Positions 29,431 through 41,476 of a stretch of 64,000 bases of DNA are shown piece after piece. The notes under the pieces were generated by a model, which saw only the letters and a list, made by a program, of their open reading frames with translations, had not been told where the DNA came from and ran no database searches. The position numbers and the translations under genes were made by a program. Positions within the stretch are counted from its first letter, which is position 1. Each line of letters opens with the position of its first letter. Source of the DNA: Ceratothoa steindachneri (Eukaryota > Arthropoda > Malacostraca > Isopoda > Cymothoidae); assembly GCA_963969495.1 (NCBI GenBank), contig OZ018328.1:8431468-8495467 (forward strand). Direction: 5' to 3'.

Positions 29431-32400
29431 ATAATCGTTTAGACTGAATGTAAACTTATGAATAAAAGAATTATTTGGACTTGAATATTAAAGTATGAAT
29501 AAAATAATTATTTTGAATGGATATAAAGGTATGAATAAAAGAATTATTTGGACTTGAATATAAAAGTATGACTAAAATAATCGTTTAGACTGAATGTAAA
29601 CTTATGAATAAAAGAATTATTTGGACTTGAATATTAAAGTATGAATAAAATAATTATTTTGACTGGATATAAAGGTATGAATAAAAGAATTATTTGGACT
29701 TGAATATAAAAGTATGACTAAAATAATGGTTTAGACTGAATGTAAACTTATGAATAAAAGAATTATTTGGACTTGAATATTAAAGTATGAATAAAATAAT
29801 TATTTTGACTGGATATAAAGGTATGAATAAAAGAATTATTTGGACTTGAATATAAAAGTATGACTAAAATAATCGTTTAGACTAAATGTAAACTTATGAA
29901 TAAAAGAAGTATTTGGACTTGAATATTAAAGTATGAATAAAATAATTATTTTGACTGGATATAAAGGTATGAATAAAAGAATTATTTGGACTTGAATATA
30001 AAAGTATGACTAAAATAATCGTTTAGACTGAATGTAAACTTATGAATAAAAGAATTATTTGGACTTGAATATTAAAGTATGAATTATATAATTATTTTGA
30101 ATGGATATAAAGGTATGAATAAAAGAATTATTTGGACTTGAATATAAAAGTATGACTAAAATAATCGTTTAGACTAAATGTAAACTTATGAATAAAAGAA
30201 TTATTTGGACTTGAATATTAGAGTATAAATAAAATAATTATTTTGACTGGATATAAAGGTATGAATAAAAGAATTATTTGGACTTGAATATAAAAGTATG
30301 ACTAAAATAATCGTTTAGACTGAATGTAAACTTATGAATAAAAGAATTATTTGGACTTGAATATTAAAGTATGAATAAAATAATTATTTTGACTGGATAT
30401 AAAGGTATGAATAAAAGAATTATTTGGACTTGAATATAAAAGTATGACTAAAATAATCGTTTAGACTGAATGTAAACTTATGAATAAAAGAATTATTTGG
30501 ACTTGAATATTAAAGTATGAATAAAATAATTATTTTGACTGAATATAAAGGTATGAATAAAAGAATTATTTGGACTTGAATATAAAAGTATGACTAAAAT
30601 AATCGTTTAGACTAAATGTAAACTTATGAATAAAAGAATTATTTGGACTTGAATACTAAAGTATGAATAAAATAATTATTTTGAATGGATATAAAGGTAT
30701 GAATAAAAGAATTATTTGGACTTGAATATAAAAGTATGACTAAAATAATCGTTTAGACTGAATGTAAACTTATGAATAAAAGAATTATTTGGACTTGAAT
30801 ATTAAAGTATGAATAAAATAATTATTTTGACTGGATATAAAGGTATGAATAAAAGAATTATTTGGACTTGAATATAAAAGTATGAGTAAAATAATCGTTT
30901 AGACTGAATGTAAACTTATGAATAAAAGAATTATTTGGACTTGAATATTAAAGTATGAATAAAATAATTATTTTGACTGAATATAAAGGTATGAATAAAA
31001 GAATTATTTGGACTTGAATATAAAAGTATGACTAAAATAATCGTTTAGACTAAATGTAAACTTATGAATAAAAGAATTATTTGGACTTGAATACTAAAGT
31101 ATGAATAAAATAATTATTTTGAATGGATATAAAGGTATGAATAAAAGAATTATTTGGACTTGAATATAAAAGTATGACTAAAATAATCGTTTAGACTGAA
31201 TGTAAACTTATGAATAAAAGAATTATTTGGAGTTGAATATTAAAGTATGAATAAAATAATTGTTTAGACTGAATGTAAACTTATGAATAAAAGAAGTATT
31301 TGGACTTGAATATTAAAGTATGAATAAAATAATCGTTTAGACTGAATGTAAACTTATGAATAAAAGAATTATTTGGACTTGAATATTAAAGTATGAATAA
31401 AATAATTATTTTGACTGGATATAAAGGTATGAATAAAAGAATTATTTGGACTTGAATATAAAAGTATGAATAAAATAATCGTTTAGACTAAATATAAACT
31501 TATGAATAAAAGAATTATTTGGACTTGAATATTAAAGTATGAATAAAATAATTATTTTGACTGGATATAAAGGTATGAATAAAAAAATTATTTGGACTTG
31601 AATATAAAAGTATGAGTAAAATAATCGTTTAGACTGAATGTAAACTTATGAATAAAAGAATTATTTGGACTTGAATATTAAAGTATGAATAAAATAATTA
31701 TTTTGACTGGATATAAAGGTATGAATAAAAGAATTATTTGGACTTGAATATAAAAGTATGACTAAAAAAATCGTTTAGACTGAATGTAAACTTATGAATA
31801 AAAGAATTATTTGGACTTGAATATTAAAGTATGAATAAAATAATTATTTTGACTGGATATAAAGGTATGAATAAAAGAATTATTTGGACTTGAATATAAA
31901 AGTATGACTAAAATAATCGTTTAGACTGAATGTAAACTTATGAATAAAAGAATTATTTGGACTTGAATATTAAAGTATGAATAAAATAATTATTTTGACG
32001 GAATATAAAGGTATGAATAAAAGAATTATTTGGACTTGAATATAAAAGTATGACTAAAATAAACGTTTAGACTGAATGTAAACTTATGAATAAAAGAATT
32101 ATTTGGACTTGAATATTAAAGTATGAATTATATAATTATTTTGACTGGATATAAAGGTATGAATAAAAGAATTATTCGGACTTGAATATAAAAGTATGAC
32201 TAAAATAATCGTTTAGACTATATGTAAACTTATGAATACAAGAATTATTTGGACTTGAATATTAAAGTATGAATAAAATAATTATTTTGACTGGATATAA
32301 AGGTATGAATAAAAGAATTATTTGGACTTGAATATAAAAGTATGACTAAAATAATCTTTTAGACTGAATGTAAACTTATGAATAAAAGAATTATTTGGAC

Positions 32401-33714
32401 TTGAATATTAAAGTATGAATAAAATAATTATTTTGAATGGATATAAAGGTATGAATAAAAGAATTATTTGGACTTGAATATAAAAGTATGACTAAAATAA
32501 TCGTTTAGACTGAATGTAAACTTATGAATAAAAGAATTATTTGGACTTGAATATTAAAGTATGAATAAAATAATTATTTTGACTGGATATAAAGGTATGA
32601 ATAAAAGAATTATTTGGACTTGAATATAAAAGTATGACTAAAATAATCGTTTAGACTAAATGTAAACTTATGAATAAAAGAAGTATTTGGACTTGAATAT
32701 TAAAGTATGAATTAAATAATTATTTTGACTGGATATAAAGGTATGAATAAAAGAATTATTTGGACTTGAATATAAAAGTATGACTAAAATAATCGTTTAG
32801 ACTGAATGTAAACTTATGAATAAAAGAATTATTTGGACTTGAATATAAAAGTATGACTAAAATAATCGTTTAGACTGAATGTAAACTTATGAATAAAAGA
32901 ATTATTTGGACTTGAATATTAAAGTATGAATTATATAATTATTTTGAATGGATATAAAGGTATTAATAAAAGAATTATTTGGACTTGAATATAAAAGTAT
33001 GACTAAAATAATCGTTTAGACTGAATGTAAACTTATGAATAAAAGAATTTTTGGACTTGAATATTAAAGTATAAATAAAATAATTATTTTGACTGGATAT
33101 AAAGGTATGAATAAAAGAATTATTTGGACTTGAATATAAAAGTATGACTAAAATAATCGTTTAGACTGAATGTAAACTTATGAATAAAAGAATTATTTGG
33201 ACTTGAATATTAAAGTATGAATAAAATAATTATTTTGACTGGATATAAAGGTATGAATAAAAGAATTATTTGGACTTGAATATAAAAGTATGACTAAAAT
33301 AATCGTTTAGACTGAATGTAAACTTATGAATAAAAGAATTATTTGGAGTTGAATATTAAAGTATGAATAAAATAATTATTTTGACTGAATATAAGGGTAT
33401 GAATAAAAGAATTATTTGGACTTGAATATAAAAGTATGACTAAAATAATCGTTTAGACTAAATGTAAACTTATGAATAAAAGAATTATTTGGACTTGAAT
33501 ATTAAAGTATGAATAAAATAATTATTTTGAATGGATATAAAGGTATGAATAAAAGAATTATTTGGACTTGAATATAAAAGTATGACTAAAATAATCGTTT
33601 AGACTGAATGTAAACTTATGAATAAAAGAATTATTTGGAGTTAAATATTAAAGTATGAATAAAATAATTGTTTAGACTGAATGTAAACTTATGAATAAAA
33701 AAATTATTTGGACT

Positions 33715-36700
33715 TGAATATAAAAGTATGACTAAAATAAACGTTTAGACTGAATGTAAACTTATGAATAAAAGAATTATTTGGACTTGAATATTAAAGT
33801 ATGAATTATATAATTATTTTGACTGGATATAAAGGTATGAATAAAAGAATTATTCGGACTTGAATATAAAAGTATGACTAAAATAATCGTTTAGACTATA
33901 TGTAAACTTATGAATACAAGAATTATTTGGACTTGAATATTAAAGTATGAATAAAATAATTATTTTGACTGGATATAAAGGTATGAATAAAAGAATTATT
34001 TGGACTTGAATATAAAAGTATGACTAAAATAATCTTTTAGACTGAATGTAAACTTATGAATAAAAGAATTATTTGGACTTGAATATTAAAGTATGAATAA
34101 AATAATTATTTTGAATGGATATAAAGGTATGAATAAAAGAATTATTTGGACTTGAATATAAAAGTATGACTAAAATAATCGTTTAGACTGAATGTAAACT
34201 TATGAATAAAAGAATTATTTGGACTTGAATATTAAAGTATGAATAAAATAATTATTTTGACTGGATATAAAGGTATGAATAAAAGAATTATTTGGACTTG
34301 AATATAAAAGTATGACTAAAATAATCGTTTAGACTAAATGTAAACTTATGAATAAAAGAAGTATTTGGACTTGAATATTAAAGTATGAATAAAATAATTA
34401 TTTTGACTGGATATAAAGGTATGAATAAAAGAATTATTTGGACTTGAATATAAAAGTATGACTAAAATAATCGTTTAGACTGAATGTAAACTTATGAATA
34501 AAAGAATTATTTGGACTTGAATATAAAAGTATGACTAAAATAATCGTTTAGACTGAATGTAAACTTATGAATAAAAGAATTATTTGGACTTGAATATTAA
34601 AGTATGAATTATATAATTATTTTGAATGGATATAAAGGTATGAATAAAAGAATTATTTGGACTTGAATATAAAAGTATGACTAAAATAATCGTTTAGACT
34701 GAATGTAAACTTATGAATAAAAGAATTTTTGGACTTGAATATTAAAGTATAAATAAAATAATTATTTTGACTGGATATAAAGGTATGAATAAAAGAATTA
34801 TTTGGACTTGAATATAAAAGTATGACTAAAATAATCGTTTAGACTGAATGTAAACTTATGAATAAAAGAATTATTTGGACTTGAATATTAAAGTATGAAT
34901 AAAATAATTATTTTGACTGGATATAAAGGTATGAATAAAAGAATTATTTGGACTTGAATATAAAAGTATGACTAAAATAATCGTTTAGACTGAATGTAAA
35001 CTTATGAATAAAAGAATTATTTGGAGTTGAATATTAAAGTATGAATAAAATAATTATTTTGACTGAATATAAGGGTATGAATAAAAGAATTATTTGGACT
35101 TGAATATAAAAGTATGACTAAAATAATCGTTTAGACTAAATGTAAACTTATGAATAAAAGAATTATTTGGACTTGAATATTAAAGTATGAATAAAATAAT
35201 TATTTTGAATGGATATAAAGGTATGAATAAAAGAATTATTTGGACTTGAATATAAAAGTATGACTAAAATAATCGTTTAGACTGAATGTAAACTTATGAA
35301 TAAAAGAATTATTTGGAGTTGAATATTAAAGTATGAATAAAATAATTGTTTAGACTGAATGTAAACTTATGAATAAAAAAATTATTTGGACTTGAATATT
35401 AAAGTATGACTAAAATAATCGTTTAGACTGAATGTAAACTTATGAATAAAAGAATTATTTGGACTTGAATATTAAAGTATGAATAAAATAATTATTTTGA
35501 CTGGATATAAAGGTATGAATAAAAGAATTATTTGGACTTGAATATAAAAGTATGACTAAAATAATCGTTTAGACTAAATATAAACTTATGACTAAAAGAA
35601 TTATTTGGACTTGAATATTAAAGTATGAATAAAATAATTATTTTGACTGGATATAAAGGTATGAATAAAAGAATTATTTGGACTTGAATATAAAAGTATG
35701 ACTAAAATAATCGTTCAGACTGAATGTAAACTTATGAATAAAAGAATTATTTAGACTTGAATATTAAAGTATAAATAAAATAATTATTTTGACTGGATAT
35801 AAAGGTATGAATAAAAGAATTATTTGGACTTGAATATAAAAGTATGACTAAAATAATCGTTTAGACTGAATGTAAACTTATGAATAAAAGAATTATTTGG
35901 ACTTGAATATTAAAGTATGAATAAAATAATTATTTTGACTGGATATAAAGTTATGAATAAAAGAATTATTTGGACTTGAATATAAAAGTATGACTAAAAT
36001 AATCGTTTAGACTGAATGTAAACTTATGAATAAAAGAATTATTTGGACTTGAATATTAAAGTATGAATAAAATAATTATTTTGACTGAATATAAAGGTAT
36101 GAATAAAAGAATTATTTGGACTTGAATATAAAAGTATGACTAAAATAATCGTTTAGACTAAATGTAAACTTATGAATAAAAGAATTATTTGGACTTGAAT
36201 ATTAAAGTATGAAAAAAATAATTATTTTGAATGGATATAAAGGTATGAATAAAAGAATTATTTGGACTTGAATATAAAAGTATGACTAAAATAATCGCTT
36301 AGACTGAATGTAAACTTATGAATAAAAGAATTATTTGGAGTTGAATATTAAAGTATGAATAAAATAATTGTTTAGACTGAATGTAAACTTATGAATAAAA
36401 GAATTATTTGGACTTGAATATTAAAGTATGACTAAAATAATCGGTTAGACTGAATGTAAACTTATGAATAAAAGAATTATTTGGACTTGAATATTAAAGT
36501 ATGAATAAAATAATTATTTTGACTGGATATAAAGGTATGAATAAAAGAATTATTTGGACTTGAATATAAAAGTATGACTAAAATAATCGTTTAGACTAAA
36601 TATAAACTTATGAATAAAAGAATTATTTGGACTTGAATATTAAAGTATGAATAAAATAATTATTTTGACTGGATATAAAGGTATGAATAAAAGAATTATT

Positions 36701-36810
36701 TGGACTTGAATATAAAAGTATGAGTAAAATAATCGTTTAGACTGAATGTAAACTTATGAATAAAAGAATTATTTGGACTTGAATATTAAAGTATGACTAA
36801 AATAATTATT
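33715..36810. repeat. Second copy of the 3.1-kb satellite block
   Basis: Partner of the block at 16785-19880, in the same orientation. Immediately upstream the array shows another local event: attattcgga occurs at 32171 and 33849, 1,678 bp apart (11.5 units minus 1). The same variant chain was therefore partly re-copied before this block begins. Differences from the first copy are few, for example tttagacttg at 35751 against tttggacttg. Confidence 0.8.
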
Positions 36811-37559
36811 TTGAATGGATATAAAGGTATGAATAAAAGAATTATTTGGACTTGAATATAAAAGTATGACTAAAATAATCGTTTAGACTGAATGTAAACT
36901 TATGAATAAAAGAATTATTTGGACTTGAATATTAAAGTATGAATAAAATAATTATTTTGACTGGATATAAAGGTAGGAATAAAAGAATTATTTGGACTTG
37001 AATATAAAAGTATGACCTAAATAATCGTTTAGACTGAATGTAAACTTATGAATAAAAGAATTATTTGGACTTGAATATTAAAGTATGAATTATATAATTA
37101 TTTTGAATGGATATAAAGGTATGAATAAAAGAATTATTTGGACTTGAATATAAAAGTATGACTAAAATAATCGTTTAGACTGAATGTAAACTAATGAATA
37201 AAAGAATTATTTGGACTTGAATATTAAAGTATGAATAAAATAATTATTTTGACTGGATATAAAGGTATGAATAAAAGAATTATTTGGACTTGAATATAAA
37301 AGTATGACTAAAATAATCGTTTAGACTGAATGTAAACTTATGAATAAAAGAATTATTTGGACTTGAATATTAAAGTATGAATAAAATAATTATTTTGACT
37401 GGATATAAAGGTATGAATAAAAGAATTATTTGGACTTGAATATAAAAGTATGACTAAAATAATCGTTTAGACTGAATGTAAACTTATGAATAAAAGAATT
37501 ATTTGGACTTGAATATTAAAGTATGAATAAAATAATTATTTTGACTGAATATAAAGGTA

Positions 37560-37955
37560 TGAATAAAAGAATTATTTGGACTTGAATATTAAAGTATGAA
37601 TAAAATAATTATTTTGAATGGATATAAAGGTATGAATAAAAGATTTATTTTAACTTGAATATAAAAGTATGAATAAAATAATTGTTTGGACTGAATATAG
37701 ACGTATGAATAAAAGAATTATTTGGACTTGAATATTAAAGTATGAATAAAATAATTATTTTGACTGAATATAAACGTATGAATAAAAAATTATTTTGAAT
37801 AAACATAAAAGTAAGAATAAAATATATCATTAATTGGATTGAATTTAAATGTAGGAATAAAAGAATTAATTGGTTGGCATTATAAAGTAGGAATAAATGA
37901 ATTCTGTGGATTGAATTTAAAAGCGTTAATAAAATAATTTTTAAGATGGAATTTG
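37560..37955. repeat. Decayed right edge of the satellite array
   Basis: From about 37640 the monomers lose the A-B-C-D order and accumulate substitutions and indels: ttattttaactt, ggactgaatatagacg, aataaaaaattattttgaat, then aaacataaaagtaagaataaaat, a gaattaattggttggc variant and gaattctgtggattg. The last recognisable monomer echo is aaaagcgttaataaaataat, ending near 37955. Progressive divergence toward the edge is the usual outcome of homogenisation acting mainly in the array interior. Confidence 0.85.
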
Positions 37956-38228
37956 AATGCTTTGTGTTTTAGCGAGTAGCATGAGAAGGCGAGGCTCGGT
38001 TACATGACGTCAGAGAGATAGACAGATGAAAATGGATCGCATTTTAAAAGTTTTTAGTTTATAATAAGGAATAAGTAAAATTTCGAAGAAAATATCAAAA
38101 TAATCCTTATTAATGAGTGCAAGAAGAAATTAGTTTAAGTTTTATTCATCACAACTTTTCATCGGTGATTAAAAGGCGAATCAAAAGACGATGAGGATTA
38201 TAAGTGACTCTAGCCTGGTGTCAGAGAT

Positions 38229-38231
<3 letters not shown>
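37956..38231. other. Unique sequence just outside the satellite; no gene seen
   Basis: This is the first non-repetitive DNA after the array. It contains cggttacatgacgtcagaga, whose tgacgtca core is a perfect CRE-like palindrome at about 38004-38011, and otherwise AT-rich sequence. No open reading frame or recognisable element was found. Confidence 0.5.

Positions 38232-38263
<32 letters not shown>
38232..38263. repeat. (GA)n microsatellite
   Basis: Perfect ga dinucleotides, about 16 copies. A shorter imperfect run follows near 38293-38302. Confidence 0.95.
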
Positions 38264-38266
<3 letters not shown>

Positions 38267-39215
38267 GATACGCGCCGCCTCGCCCTTAAATAGAGAGAGA
38301 GACAACAGACACCTGGGCGGCCCTTTTCGTCTGCGCTTTTGGAGGTGGGGAAAAATGAGACGCCGTGAGACGCCGCGATGACCTGAAATGCGGCCATCAC
38401 AGAAAGCTGCGATTAGTGTGAGAGCCCAGAAGGTCCCATCTGAAGTCGGACAAAATTTGCCTCGCCGGCTTAAGAGCCATCTTGGGCTAGAAGGCCGAGT
38501 CTATTCTCGTCTGCCCCCCTTCGGGCGGGGGGGAACACATTCGACCCCTATAAATCCTCCGGCGCCAGAGTTCGAAGGCAGTATCCGCCGTCCTCCCTGC
38601 CCCGTCAGTATCCTCTGTCCGCCCTTGCCGGTACCCACTATTCGCATCCCGTCGTTTGACTCCACAATTCTCGCAGAATCCCACAAGCTCCCGGTATTCA
38701 TGTTAATTCACGTGAGTCTACCTCGACCCGCTTCACCCGCCCCTCGAAAGCAGTGCGCTCAATCTCAATTCGTATTACTCGAAAGCAAGATTTAAGTTCA
38801 CCCCGTAATAGTCATTATCCAGAGTCTATTGTTTGAACTTTGCGCCAAGGCAAGGATTACCCCCTTGAACCAAATCTTCAAGGTAACAGCAACGCGAAAC
38901 TCTCCTGTGCAAGTGCTCTCTCTGCCACCCCACTCCCCAGTGTAAGCCTGGGGAGCGTCCCTCAGTCAATATTGTCCGAGGTTTTTTTTGTACGGTGACC
39001 GTCTTCACCACGTTTCTTCACCCCTTAGCTGCTGAGACCCGTGTAAATCTACTATGTGTATAGCACATTTTAAAACTCCTTTTTACCTTGTAAAATAATA
39101 TTGATATGCATATTAGTAAAGTTATTTTTGCAGCCGATTTTCGGTTATCCCGGAGTTCAAAAATAGTCGAGTATTGGTCAACCTAGTTTCAATTAATTTG
39201 CACTCTGCTTATATT
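38264..39215 (+). other. GC-rich island with TATA box, possibly a solo LTR
   Basis: This stretch is much richer in G and C than its surroundings. It contains a TATA-like tataaat at 38549-38555 and ends in an AT-rich tail with aaaataatattgatatgc and agtaaagttatttttgcag near 39120. Promoter-like 5' part followed by an AT-rich 3' part is what a solo LTR would look like. Similar architecture is seen at 48.2-49.2 kb and 59.6-60.7 kb. A 135-codon open frame (38388-38795, plus) crosses the TATA box, is proline-rich and resembles nothing I know, so I do not call it a gene. No TG...CA ends or target-site duplication could be fixed. A host promoter or CpG-rich exon is the alternative. Confidence 0.3.
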
Positions 39216-39265
39216 GTAAACTTCCCACGCACTCATAAAGCAGAAAGGATGAACTTGACCCTATT

Positions 39266-39370
39266 CTACGACATCTATCTTAAACTGGTGTAAGGTGTGT
39301 AAGCTTAACCTACGACATCTATATTAATCTGGTGTAAGGTGTGTGGGGTTAACCTACGACATCTATAAAT
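39266..39370. repeat. 44-bp tandem repeat, about 2.4 copies
   Basis: The motif ctacgacatctat starts at 39266, 39310 and 39354, giving an exact 44-bp period. The intervening sequence (ctggtgtaaggtgtgt) is conserved between the first two copies. Confidence 0.9.
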
Positions 39371-40549
39371 GAGTAAGGATCATTTGCTGTGACATTCACG
39401 AAAGAGAGTTTAAGAAAATATACTGAAGTAAAAAAGGAAGGTAAAAGAGATCCGAGAGTTACAGAGACAGAGTACGCAAGAAGCCATTCAGAGACTGTGT
39501 GTAAGCCTACTGGAGTTATTCTAGAGTTCTCTCCCCTCGCTAAACAAACCCGCAGACTATCATTTAACCATTGGAGCACGATAGCATTACCACACCTAGA
39601 AAGATTATAGATTAAACTCCCTGTAATGTCTCCTTGAGGTTCTTTTTAATGGTTCCTTTGCTCCTTGGATAAATTTGATTGCAAATGCTTTAGGAGTACC
39701 ACACCCCACTAACATATTTATAGTTCTCAGTCTTCACTTTACTCCGTTATTCCTGCCATAGAGCGAATTTCGTTCTCTCCATCCACCCTTTGCTCGGTCA
39801 CCGTCGAGGTCTCTCTATTTATAATAGTGTCCAGTTTAGGAATTCCCTCCTCTTCAACAATGAGTGGTGGCACTCATTGTTGAAGAACTTTCCTTTTATG
39901 CTCGTTCAGGTTGTCGCTAACATGTATCGTTCCATGTTTCTCAGAGTTGCCCTTAATGTGTCCTAAATAATTGTAGACAAATTGTGCATTTGTTTGAATA
40001 TATAATTTTGGCTGTTTTTCCTTTATGTATATATGGCCTTTAATATAAACAACTGTCGTCGATTTGGAGCGCGTGCTAAGATTTCGCTGTTCTATACAAG
40101 AGACTTTCGGTACACTGGTTTTGAAAGTTTTTTCAACGTATGTGTCTTGGGGGCACCGTTGCTTAATGCACAATTCATCTTGTCATCTTCCCGCCCACCT
40201 ACCCCTATTAATATTCTCGCCCCATCTTAATCCTATGGCCATTATAGAGTCTCATCCATTTGCATGTACCTTCCCGTGTTTAAGGAAATTCCATTTCCTA
40301 TAAATATGTTCGTATAAATGTTAACACAACTAATCACATATATAGAGCTCTGTATCTTATTCCCTAGTCAGAACTGTTTAGCCTTTGAAAATGATATTTG
40401 TATATATCGAAATACGTCAGGCCAATAAAGAATTTCTTTTTTCTTAGCTTTCTTAGTTTTCTGCCCTTTCTAATGAATTTTGGGGAACTAATCCACGGGT
40501 TAAGCCAAGACCAAAAGCGGAACATAAGACAAATTGAGAAACTTGAAAA
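39371..40549. other. No gene recognised
   Basis: Open frames here are short (at most about 100 codons) on both strands and overlap each other without family resemblance. Apart from the perfect hairpin at 39851-39886, nothing structured was seen. Confidence 0.5.
39851..39886. repeat. Perfect 16-bp hairpin
   Basis: tcttcaacaatgagtg at 39851-39866 is the exact reverse complement of cactcattgttgaaga at 39871-39886, separated by the 4-base loop gtgg. It is not followed by a T-run, and no gene neighbours it, so a terminator role is not supported. Confidence 0.9.
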
Positions 40550-40580
40550 GAAAACAAGTAATAAGTTAGAGGTCTCCTTC

Positions 40581-40649
<69 letters not shown>

Positions 40650-40679
40650 AATGTGACCTCTAACTTATTACTTGTTTTC
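40550..40679. repeat. Inverted repeat with an (AT)n core
   Basis: A 34-bp left arm (40550-40583, starting gaaaacaagtaataagttag) and a 34-bp right arm (40646-40679) are inverted copies with 2 mismatches. The (AT)n tract between them, about 62 bp, can itself fold back, so the whole 130 bp could extrude as one cruciform. This is compatible with a fold-back MITE whose centre became, or originated from, an (AT)n tract. Confidence 0.9.
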
Positions 40680-41271
40680 ATATATATATGTTGTGTGTTT
40701 TGTGTGTGTGCGTGCACGTATGCCTGTGTGGAGGGGAAGGGGTGGGGGGTTTATCTTTGTGATTTCGCTAAACTTTCCACGAAAACAAGAGTCAGCATTT
40801 CCTGGCAAAAACATCCCAACGAGTAATTAACTTTGTGCAACTCCTCACCGAATGTAGCAATAATAAGGGTTAAATGAAGGATAATAAGGGCTAATTTTTT
40901 TAATTGAGAAAATTAGGGAAAACCGATTATCAACGAAAGAATTTGTATTCAGTAGAAAAAAATAGGGTAGTCAATTTAGATGAACGTAAAATACAAACGC
41001 AGAGACTTACTGAAAAAGGAAGTAAAGAGAGGTCAATTTAAATCTACTGAAACATTAAATGCGGGAAGTGTGCGTAAAATGAGGGATTACATTTGGTTAA
41101 TATGAGGTTTTGTTTATGAATAAAAATCCCTTTATAATATCCCCACTTTTTCCTTTCATTTAATGAACTAATCTATTAAACAGACTGTCAGTTTTATAGT
41201 CCCAAGTTATCTCAGATTACGATTGTTATCTTACTTTTGAGATGACATTAAAATGATAAAGTATTCCTTTG
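40680..41271. other. No gene recognised
   Basis: AT-rich sequence with a short GT-rich patch (tgttgtgtgttttgtgtgtg near 40689). Nothing coding or element-like was identified. Confidence 0.5.
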
Positions 41272-41319
41272 AAAGGAGAGAGGGAGAGAGGTAAGGAGGG
41301 AGAGTGAAAGAGAGGGTGT

Positions 41320-41362
<43 letters not shown>

Positions 41363-41393
41363 AGAGAGAGAAAGAGAGTAACAAGGAGTAACA
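41272..41393. repeat. (GA)n-rich tract downstream of the CR1-type fragment
   Basis: Imperfect purine tract with a pure (AG)n core at about 41331-41359. Together with the tract at 42314-42545 it brackets the retrotransposon fragment, so both ends of that element lie in the same simple sequence. Confidence 0.9.
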
Positions 41394-41476
41394 AGGAAAG
41401 TAAGTACCCTAGGAGACCTTACGGTCCATTCAAAGAGGGTACCTTTAGGCTAGCAATCGAGCGGGCACATGGCTGC

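Larger units (their letters stand above)
1..37955. repeat. AT-rich satellite array, 146-bp higher-order unit made of four 36/37-bp monomers
   Basis: The whole stretch is tandem repeat, and base 1 is already inside it, so the array continues to the left. Four related monomers recur in the order A (37 bp, contains gtatgactaaaataatcg), B (36 bp, contains tgaatgtaaacttatg), C (37 bp, contains ataaaataattattttgac) and D (36 bp, contains tggatataaaggtatg). Together they make 146 bp. Spacing checks support this: successive D starts at 2149 and 2295 are 146 apart, and 542 and 834 are 292 apart. About 260 units fit. A hand count of one canonical unit gives 30 G+C of 146 and 89 purines of 146 on the plus strand. 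Stops occur in every frame, so it is not coding. In some units D is replaced by a second B, with C carrying an A-like 3' end. Half-unit (73 bp) deletions occur where B is followed directly by A, near 17590, 32840 and 34520. Function is unknown; centromeric or heterochromatic satellite is a family-level expectation, not something shown here. Confidence 0.97.

Noticed and set aside
1..37955. Regular short repeats could suggest a CRISPR array
   Set aside because: There are no unique spacers: repeat and 'spacer' are both related monomers, and the sequence context is animal transposons.
38388..38795. 135-codon open frame on the plus strand
   Set aside because: Proline-rich, no recognisable domain, crosses a TATA-like element in a GC-rich island where long frames arise by chance.
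39851..39886. Hairpin as a transcription terminator
   Set aside because: No T-run after it, no adjacent gene, and the context is eukaryotic.
40398..40826. 142-codon frame containing an Ile-Tyr run
   Set aside because: The centre is translation of an (AT)n tract inside an inverted repeat; flanks resemble nothing.
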